A stretch of 7,867 nt of DNA from Rhodospirillaceae bacterium (GTDB lineage: Bacteria; Pseudomonadota; Alphaproteobacteria; UBA7985), in contig PAFB01000150.1 in assembly GCA_002700865.1 (NCBI GenBank), positions 3,091 to 10,957 of the forward strand, written 5' to 3'. A program made the position numbers and the translations under genes. Positions 1-4,590 of the stretch are shown here, in pieces. The notes beneath the pieces were generated by a model that saw only the letters and a program-made list of their open reading frames with translations, made no database searches and was not told the origin of the DNA. Position 1 is the first letter of the stretch. Every line of letters begins with the position of its first letter.

Positions 1-513
1 CCAGACCTCAGTGACCAGCAAGCTGTCGGCCCAGTCTCGGTCTTCCATTAGGATCGCGTTTACGTAACGAGTGTTCGCGCCCTTGCCCCGAGCTTCCAAG
101 GGCTCGGCGTCGGGCTCGATCAGTCGGACAGGGTGACTGCCCCCCTTCCATGGCGCCTTACACACCGCGACTTCCAAAGCGGTTTCCGCCCGCAACTGCC
201 AATCGTGCCCACCGCCAGGGACATAAGCGGCGTGCCCCTTCTCCCGCGTGAAGATGTCGCTACGCTTGCCGACGACGCCGTAATCTGTGCCGTCAATGCC
301 CAGTTTCATGGTCCCTTCGACGATCACCAGAAGGTTTTCTTCCTCTGCTGTGGTTCTCTGCAACACTTCTCCACGCGCGAGATGATGCAGTTCGAAGCCC
401 ACATACGCCCAGTTTGGGCAACGCTCTTTCACGTCTGTCGGGGCCAGCGAATGCAAAACACCGTAGCCAGACTCTGGGTCCTTCCGGGGGCGCAGAAGCA
501 GAGGAACATGCAT
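1..513 (-). CDS. iolB: 5-deoxy-glucuronate isomerase (IolB), N-terminal part; runs off the left edge
   Basis: Cytoplasmic isomerase of inositol catabolism, converting 5-deoxy-D-glucuronate (the IolD product) to 5-dehydro-2-deoxy-D-gluconate. The minus strand is open without a stop from an ATG at 513-511 to base 1, giving 171 codons; the family is about 265-300 aa, so roughly the last 100 residues are missing. Visible family features are a first cupin-like half with LVIVEGTM (62-69), YVPGG (97-101) and CKAP (118-121), then the linker with R-G-x-G-x-N-x-R (142-149) and ILMEDRDWADSLLVTEVW (154-171), which normally leads directly into the metal-binding HxH cupin segment. That segment lies outside the window. 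A weak ribosome site AAGAGA lies about 10 nt before the start. The gene is transcribed away from the transporter, so it is not part of the iolD-iolE operon here. Recognition is by sequence pattern and context; the main uncertainty is the unseen C-terminus. Confidence 0.9.
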   Translation of the reverse strand, partial: MHVPLLLRPRKDPESGYGVLHSLAPTDVKERCPNWAYVGFELHHLARGEVLQRTTAEEENLLVIVEGTMKLGIDGTDYGVVGKRSDIFTREKGHAAYVPGGGHDWQLRAETALEVAVCKAPWKGGSHPVRLIEPDAEPLEARGKGANTRYVNAILMEDRDWADSLLVTEVW

Positions 514-578
514 GAAGAACGTCTCTTATTGGATTTGAGGGGTCGACGCCATGATACCGACAACCACGACTCGAGGGT

Positions 579-607
579 TCTATGAACTATTTATTCTGTT
601 TTTTCAA
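579..607 (-). promoter_or_regulatory. possible iolB promoter (weak)
   Basis: On the minus strand TTGAAA (607-602) lies 17 nt before CATAGA (584-579), a fair -35 but a poor -10 match to the sigma-70 consensus. It would start transcription around 572, about 60 nt before the iolB ATG. The surrounding T/A-rich tract makes chance matches likely, so this is only a candidate within the divergent regulatory region 514-745. Confidence 0.2.
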
Positions 608-635
608 ATTTCAGAATTTTTTTTTCGTTTTTCCA

Positions 636-663
636 TTGTCAGCCTCGCACGAAACGGTAAAAT
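636..663 (+). promoter_or_regulatory. candidate sigma-70 promoter of the binding-protein gene
   Basis: TTGTCA (636-641) and TAAAAT (658-663) each match the sigma-70 -35 and -10 consensus in 5 of 6 positions and are separated by 16 nt. The element lies at the end of an AT-rich tract (about 581-670) that stands out from the GC-rich surroundings. Transcription would start near 669-671, directly before the hairpin at 672-689, leaving a leader of about 75 nt. No GGAA-N6-TTCC site, the motif I recall for rhizobial IolR, is present in this intergenic region. Confidence 0.4.
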
Positions 664-671
664 TGAAATAT

Positions 672-689
672 GTGCGCAGGGAGGCGCAC
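672..689 (+). other. short perfect hairpin at the predicted mRNA 5' end
   Basis: GTGCGC (672-677) and GCGCAC (684-689) form a perfect 6-bp GC-rich stem around the six-base loop AGGGAG. It begins one to three bases after the start site predicted from the candidate promoter. A hairpin there could protect the transcript from 5'-end decay. The loop also matches both the Shine-Dalgarno core and the ANGGA motif, although CsrA/Rsm proteins are, as far as I know, uncommon in alphaproteobacteria. The inverted repeat is seen directly; its function is inference. Confidence 0.5.
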
Positions 690-720
690 GTCGGGTTGGA
701 GGAGCAATACTTCTGGCCCG
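690..720 (+). promoter_or_regulatory. leader hairpin element shared with the iolD leader (copy 1)
   Basis: GTCGGGTTGGA (690-700) and CTGGCCCG (713-720) recur in the same order before iolD, at 4477-4487 and 4551-4558. As RNA, 692-699 can pair with 713-720: five Watson-Crick pairs and three G-U pairs, around the 13-nt loop 700-712, which contains AGGAG. The element ends 25 nt before the ATG of the binding-protein gene and 12 nt before its ribosome site. It could be a leader RNA element, a protein-binding site, or the remnant of a duplicated leader. The repeat is certain; the role is not. Confidence 0.45.
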
Positions 721-745
721 TAAAATTTTCTTGGGAGAATTCAAA

Positions 746-1657
746 ATGAAAAAGCTTCTTCTCGCGGCGCTCGCGCTGACGACCGTTGCTTCAACTGCCT
801 CTGCTCAGCGTCTTGTTATGGTGACGCATACGCAGGGTACTGACCCGTTCTGGCCCGTCGTTGAAAAGGGCGCGAAGGACGCAGCGGCCGCTGTTGGCGC
901 TGACCTCGAGTATAACTTCGCTCCTTCCGGTGATATGTCCGACATGGCTGCTCTCATCGAAGCTGGTGCGGCGACCTCGCCCGATGGCATGATTGTATCC
1001 CTGCCAGACGCTGATGCGCTGGGCGGTGCGATCCGTGCTGCTGCTGACGCCGGTATCCCAGTCATCACGATTAACTCTGGTCTGGAGTCCTCTAAGGCTG
1101 TTGGTGCAATCATGCACGTCGGCCAGCCTGAGTACGATGCTGGTGTTGGCGCAGGCGACCGCGCAATGGCTGAAGGTGCAACCAACGCACTTTGTCTCAA
1201 CCAGGAAGCCTTCAACACTGCCCTGGTCGACCGTTGTACCGGTTACTTCGACGCTATGGGTAAAGAGCTGAACATGATCGACGTATCGAACGACGTTGCT
1301 CAGATCGAAACCCGTACCGCTGCTGCGCTTCAGGCTGACCCTTCTCTGGACGCCCTTCTGGCTGTTGGCCCACACGTATGTGAGGCTGCTGCCAAAGCAG
1401 TTGCCGCTGTTGGCGCTTCGGTTCACCTGTCCTGTTTCGACCTGACCCCTGGCGTGATCTCCTTGATCAACGACGGTACGGTTGCCTTCACCATCGACCA
1501 GCAGCAGCGTCTGCAGGGTTACATGCCGGTTATCGCGCTGCACCTGTACAACGCAAACGCTGGTATGCTGCCTGGTGGTAACATCAACTCTGGTCCAGGT
1601 TTCGTTGACGCTGGTAACGCGTCGGCTGTTGCTGAACAAGCTGGCGTGAACCGCTAA
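746..1657 (+). CDS. periplasmic sugar (probably inositol) ABC transporter substrate-binding protein
   Basis: A 303-aa secreted binding protein of the CUT2/ribose-type family (Peripla_BP_4-like). It captures the sugar in the periplasm and delivers it to the permease. A signal peptide is plain: MKK, a hydrophobic stretch of Leu and Ala, then ASTASA-Q with cleavage predicted after residue 20. The mature protein opens with VMVTHTQGTDPFWPVVEKG (24-42), the family's first-strand and ligand-loop motif, and has the usual ATSPDGMIVSLPD (76-88) and IPVITINSG (104-112). Cysteines 150, 164, 212 and 230 could form periplasmic disulfides. The reading frame is open upstream to 551, but I chose ATG 746 because it has the signal peptide and a strong ribosome site, GGGAGAA at 733-739, six bases before it. 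Codon use leans to GCT, GGT and GTT, unlike the downstream enzymes, as expected for a highly expressed binding protein. Inositol as substrate is inferred from the iol neighbours, not from binding residues. Confidence 0.88.
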   Translation: MKKLLLAALALTTVASTASAQRLVMVTHTQGTDPFWPVVEKGAKDAAAAVGADLEYNFAPSGDMSDMAALIEAGAATSPDGMIVSLPDADALGGAIRAAADAGIPVITINSGLESSKAVGAIMHVGQPEYDAGVGAGDRAMAEGATNALCLNQEAFNTALVDRCTGYFDAMGKELNMIDVSNDVAQIETRTAAALQADPSLDALLAVGPHVCEAAAKAVAAVGASVHLSCFDLTPGVISLINDGTVAFTIDQQQRLQGYMPVIALHLYNANAGMLPGGNINSGPGFVDAGNASAVAEQAGVNR

Positions 1658-1671
1658 GGCCTGAACGATCT

Positions 1672-1719
1672 GACGGATCTGGCGCTTTCCCGCCCCGAGC
1701 GTAGTGTGCCAGGTCCGTT
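1672..1719 (+). other. long hairpin just after the binding-protein gene
   Basis: Bases 1673-1685 can pair with 1706-1718 into a 13-bp RNA stem with two G-U pairs, around a 20-nt loop; a further G-U pair is possible at 1672/1719. The core is CGGATCTGG (1674-1682) against CCAGGTCCG (1709-1717). Only TTT follows it, so it is not a convincing terminator alone. It lies 14 nt after the stop codon and would block 3'-to-5' decay of the upstream message. Confidence 0.5.
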
Positions 1720-1734
1720 TAATCGAGGGTATTG

Positions 1735-1771
1735 AACCCGCGGGGCGTCAGCTCGCACCGCGGGTTTTTTT
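1735..1771 (+). terminator. intrinsic terminator (probably partial) between binding-protein and permease genes
   Basis: AACCCGCGG (1735-1743) and CCGCGGGTT (1758-1766) form a perfect 9-bp stem. A further 3-bp GCG/CGC stem lies inside it after a G/A mismatch, closing a six-base loop. Seven T residues (1765-1771) follow at the right distance. This is a textbook rho-independent terminator. It sits inside what looks like a single transport operon, so the likely role is partial termination, giving much more binding protein than permease and ATPase. I see no strong promoter between it and the permease start at 1859. Confidence 0.85.
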
Positions 1772-1858
1772 AAGCACGCTGGCTCTGGTCCCAAAAAACT
1801 GGCAGGGACGGGTCAGGAATACGACTTCAACTACAGACATCGAATACCGGGGGCAGAC

Positions 1859-3553
1859 ATGGCGCGAAGTGAGGCGGACCGACGCCGCAAAGTTGGATAT
1901 GGCGAAAGCCTGCTGAGACGGCCTGAAATCGGGGCTTTCATCGTGATGATCGTCGTGCTGGTTTCACTGGGCTGGGCCTCAGGCGGCTGGCAAAACAATC
2001 TGAACTTCCTTGATAGCACCGCATTTTCCCCGCTGGGGGTCCGCAATAACACGCGCATCGTCGCCCAACTTGGCATCATTGCAATCGGCGCCTTTATGCT
2101 GATGGTGGCCGGAGAGTTCGATCTGTCCATCGGCTCGATGATCGGCTTCGCCGGAATGTCACTGGCCTTGTTGCTCAAATGGGGCCTGCACATCACTATT
2201 CCGTTCACCGACATCGTTCTGGTTGATTTGGACGTGGTGCCGCCTTCACTTGCGTTCTTGTTGACGTTAGGGATGACCCTCGCCTTTGGCTGGTTGATCG
2301 GCAACATTGTGGTTCGCTCTGGCCTACCCTCGTTTATTGTGACGTTGGCCTTTTTGTTCTTCCTGCGGGGCTTGACGGAAGTCTGCTACCGCTTCCTGAA
2401 CCGTGCACCGGGTGACCGTTCTGGCTCGACACAGGTTTCCGATCTGCCAGACTTCAAAAACCTCATCGACCTGGAGAGGTTTCGCAGCATCATCAGCTAT
2501 CCCGCCGAGCAGGCCATTGGCGCCGCTAAAGGTTGCCTGTCGGTCTTCGAGCGGCCGCTGAACAATTCGTTGGCTAAGCTGGATAACGTCAAGGACAACA
2601 TCGCGAACCTCGCCACCACCTCTAAAATGTCGCCAGAGCAGCTTGCGAGGATTAAAGAACTGGCGCCGGCCACGACATCTAAAGAAGAACTGGCAGCCAA
2701 GATTGCCGAGGTCTGCAAGGTCGATCCCAACACCATTTCACTGGAAATGGAACGTGTGGATGCGCAGAAGCTGTCGGCGGATGATCTGTTGGCGATCTTC
2801 AGCCAGATCCCGGCAGGTCGTGCGGAGAGCCTGCGCAATATGCTCGAAGCCGACGCCACGCGCACCGCCGAGCGGCTTAGCAATATCAAAGGCAACACCG
2901 TTACCCCGGCGAGCATCAACGACATCGACGTCGCCAAAGAATTCTTCATGACCCTGCCGACCAAAAATCCAGTCGCAGACCTCTTCGGAGGGAACATTCT
3001 GGAGTGGCTGGCAAACTGGACCAACGTCATCGGCTGGAACATTACCGAGCGCACCGGCGCTCAATGGATTGACGGCCTCTATGCGGTAGTCGGCTGGTGG
3101 ATTTTTGTAGCTCTGGTCGCCTGGTTCGTAATGCAGCGCACCAAAGCCGGCAACTGGATCTACTCGACAGGCGGTAATCTGCAAGCGGCCAAGGCCAACG
3201 GTGTCCCCACCGACGGTGTCAAGATTTCACTGTTCATGACAACCGCGGCCTGTGCCACCATATTCGCAGCCACGCAGGTCTTTGACACCAATTCTGCCGA
3301 CGCGGCCAAAGGCAACCTTAAGGAGTTGGAAGCGATTGCAACCGCTGTGGTTGGGGGGGCCATCCTCACGGGTGGCTTCGGTTCGATATGGGGCGTGGTC
3401 TTTGGCGCCATCATTTTTGGTCTAGCGCAGAACGCCCTGTTTTACATCCCTTGGCTCGACGGGGCGTACTACCGCATGTTCCTGGGCAGTATTCTGCTCG
3501 CCGCGGCACTTATGAACGAGAGTATCCGCAAGCGATTCACCGGTGGGATATAG
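1859..3553 (+). CDS. sugar (probably inositol) ABC transporter permease with a ~215-residue periplasmic insertion
   Basis: Inner-membrane channel subunit of the BPD_transp_2/RbsC class. Predicted membrane helices lie near residues 24-42, 68-84, 91-109, 130-152, 157-176, 405-425, 456-474, 492-507, 509-530 and 538-552. The family signature is EAIATAVVGGAILTGGFGS (491-509), the loop that contacts the ATPase, and STGGN (436-440) is also typical. At 564 aa it is far longer than the usual 320-350. The excess lies between 'PSFIVTLAFLFFLRGL' (157-172) and the helix at 405, where relatives have a periplasmic loop of a few tens of residues. Residues about 185-400 are hydrophilic, rich in Glu, Lys and Asp, apparently helical and free of membrane segments; they contain Cys226 and Cys286. 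The reading frame continues cleanly through it, so it is not a frameshift or an inserted element. The ATG at 1859 follows GGGGG (1849-1853). The stop overlaps the ribosome site of the ATPase gene 12 nt later, so the two are co-translated. Confidence 0.88.
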   Translation: MARSEADRRRKVGYGESLLRRPEIGAFIVMIVVLVSLGWASGGWQNNLNFLDSTAFSPLGVRNNTRIVAQLGIIAIGAFMLMVAGEFDLSIGSMIGFAGMSLALLLKWGLHITIPFTDIVLVDLDVVPPSLAFLLTLGMTLAFGWLIGNIVVRSGLPSFIVTLAFLFFLRGLTEVCYRFLNRAPGDRSGSTQVSDLPDFKNLIDLERFRSIISYPAEQAIGAAKGCLSVFERPLNNSLAKLDNVKDNIANLATTSKMSPEQLARIKELAPATTSKEELAAKIAEVCKVDPNTISLEMERVDAQKLSADDLLAIFSQIPAGRAESLRNMLEADATRTAERLSNIKGNTVTPASINDIDVAKEFFMTLPTKNPVADLFGGNILEWLANWTNVIGWNITERTGAQWIDGLYAVVGWWIFVALVAWFVMQRTKAGNWIYSTGGNLQAAKANGVPTDGVKISLFMTTAACATIFAATQVFDTNSADAAKGNLKELEAIATAVVGGAILTGGFGSIWGVVFGAIIFGLAQNALFYIPWLDGAYYRMFLGSILLAAALMNESIRKRFTGGI

Positions 3554-3565
3554 GGAGGCGCTATC

Positions 3566-4375
3566 ATGGCTGCAAAAACCAAAACCACAACCACAACCAC
3601 AACCGAACCGGTCATTCGCGTCAGTAACCTCAGCAAGCGGTTTGGTAACTTCACTGCACTGAACAATGTGTCCCTGGATGTCCACGTCGGTGAAGTACAT
3701 GCCTTGCTTGGTGACAACGGTGCAGGCAAGTCGACGCTGATCAAGACCCTCGCCGGTGTGCACGCGCCGAACGGGGGCCAGATTTTCATCGATGGCGAAG
3801 TCGTGAATTTCAAATCCCCCCGTGATGCGTCTGAGGCCGGAATTGGCGTAGTCTATCAGGACCTCGCCATAAACCCGCTGGCGACCGTGACACGCAACTT
3901 CTTTCTTGGCCGCGAGATGGCCGTAGGATTGGGACCGTTTTCGTGGATGAAAATGCGCCAGATGGACCGCATTGCCACCGAGCAAATGGCGTCGATTGGC
4001 ATCCACATCTCTGACCCCGAGCAGACAGTCGGTACTATGTCCGGCGGACAGAAGCAGACGCTGGCTATTGCACGGGCGATCTATTTCGGTGCCAAAGTCC
4101 TGATACTCGACGAACCAACTTCGGCGTTGGGGCAGATACAGCAGATGGAGGTCCTGAAGACCATACGACGGGTGCAGCAACGTGGCGATATTGCCATCAT
4201 TCTGATCACCCACAATGAGATTCACGCACGCCTGATTGCCGACCGCTTCACCTTCCTGTCGCTGGGCGAAGTCATTGGTTCGGGGCACAGGGACGATATG
4301 GAAAGCGGTGACATCCGGCGGCTGATGGCTGGGGGTGCCGAATTGGCTGATCTAGCTGCCGAGCTGGCGGTCTGA
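3566..4375 (+). CDS. sugar (probably inositol) ABC transporter ATP-binding protein, single-domain
   Basis: Cytoplasmic ATPase that powers the permease. All nucleotide-binding motifs are present: Walker A GDNGAGKST (49-57), Q-loop Gln98, signature SGGQ (159-162), Walker B VLILDEP (178-184) with catalytic Glu183, and switch His216. The D-loop reads SALG rather than SALD, a substitution I recall as usual for this sugar-importer group. At 269 aa it has one ABC domain, whereas RbsA/MglA/XylG-type CUT2 ATPases are about 500 aa with two. It should therefore act as a homodimer, as in the short FrcA-type proteins. The start has a strong ribosome site, GGGAGG (3553-3558), overlapping the permease stop. 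The ABC domain proper begins near residue 16; before it is a lysine/threonine tail, KTK followed by seven Thr, encoded by a hexanucleotide repeat. The substrate is inferred from context. Confidence 0.9.
   Translation: MAAKTKTTTTTTTEPVIRVSNLSKRFGNFTALNNVSLDVHVGEVHALLGDNGAGKSTLIKTLAGVHAPNGGQIFIDGEVVNFKSPRDASEAGIGVVYQDLAINPLATVTRNFFLGREMAVGLGPFSWMKMRQMDRIATEQMASIGIHISDPEQTVGTMSGGQKQTLAIARAIYFGAKVLILDEPTSALGQIQQMEVLKTIRRVQQRGDIAIILITHNEIHARLIADRFTFLSLGEVIGSGHRDDMESGDIRRLMAGGAELADLAAELAV
3575..3604 (+). repeat. in-frame hexanucleotide repeat at the ATPase N-terminus
   Basis: Five tandem hexamers: AAAACC twice, then ACAACC three times, followed by GAACC. They encode Lys-Thr, Lys-Thr and three Thr-Thr pairs. 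Because the unit is six bases, gain or loss of copies would change the tail length by two residues without shifting the frame. The N-terminal position, before the first strand of the ABC fold, should tolerate such change. Confidence 0.8.
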
Positions 4376-4473
4376 AGCAACATTCATTGCCGGAAAGGGA
4401 TGAGTGTAAGGCTCGGAAAGGTCCGATCAATGATGCGGGATCTGCTCTGAGCGACCGCGCCGCCCGCAAAAGA

Positions 4474-4563
4474 TAGGTCGGGTTGGAATAGGAATAAGAA
4501 AAGGAATAGGGATTGGGACAGGACAAGTTGCTGCCTCGACCCACTTTCCACTGGCCCGACCTA
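4474..4563 (+). promoter_or_regulatory. iolD leader stem-loop; copy 2 of the shared leader element
   Basis: TAGGTCGGG (4474-4482) and CCCGACCTA (4555-4563) are a perfect 9-bp inverted repeat. As RNA the stem grows to 13 bp through U-G, U-G, G-U and G-C pairs at 4483-4486 with 4551-4554, around a 64-nt loop. GTCGGGTTGGA (4477-4487) and CTGGCCCG (4551-4558) match the binding-protein leader exactly, at 690-700 and 713-720. The 3' arm ends 27 nt before the iolD ATG and just upstream of its ribosome site. The 215-bp gap 4376-4590 also holds a small hairpin, TCGGA-AAGG-TCCGA (4413-4426), and a TGCGGG/CCCGCA pair (4434-4439 with 4463-4468). I see no T-tract terminator and no good sigma-70 promoter there. 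Confidence 0.5.
4485..4526 (+). repeat. degenerate purine-rich hexamer repeat in the iolD leader
   Basis: Seven six-base units in register: GGAATA twice, AGAAAA, GGAATA again, then three looser G-rich units ending at 4526. It is almost pure purine on the plus strand and fills much of the loop of the stem 4474-4563. Several units resemble Shine-Dalgarno cores (AGGA, AGGG). The matching loop in the binding-protein leader is only 13 nt, so this repeat may be an expansion inside the element. Confidence 0.55.
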
Positions 4564-4590
4564 ATGTCGAGAAGGCAGGAAAAGACAGAA

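Noticed and set aside
557..570. Third copy of the shared leader block on the minus strand before iolB (GTCGTGGTTGTCGG)
   Set aside because: It matches only with an inserted base and has no partner resembling CTGGCCCG nearby, so chance is a sufficient explanation.
133..585. Plus-strand open frame of 150 codons
   Set aside because: It is antisense to iolB, whose minus-strand translation clearly matches the family; the plus-strand product resembles nothing and crosses the promoter region.
551..745. Upstream extension of the binding-protein reading frame by 65 codons
   Set aside because: It would bury the clear signal peptide, it runs through the AT-rich promoter region and leader hairpins, and ATG 746 has a strong, well-spaced ribosome site.
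514..745. IolR operator of the GGAA-N6-TTCC type in the divergent region
   Set aside because: I looked for this half-site pair and found none; the AT-rich inverted fragments there (such as AAATT-TCAG-AATTT at 607-620) are too short to call an operator.
3422..4288. Long minus-strand open frame (288 codons) across the ATPase gene
   Set aside because: Shadow of a real GC-rich gene; the plus strand there has every ABC motif and the antisense product has no recognisable domain.
4513..4590. Earlier TTG (4513) or ATG (4564) start for iolD
   Set aside because: The added residues do not resemble any IolD N-terminus and would translate the leader repeat and stem; ATG 4591 fits the family and has a ribosome site.
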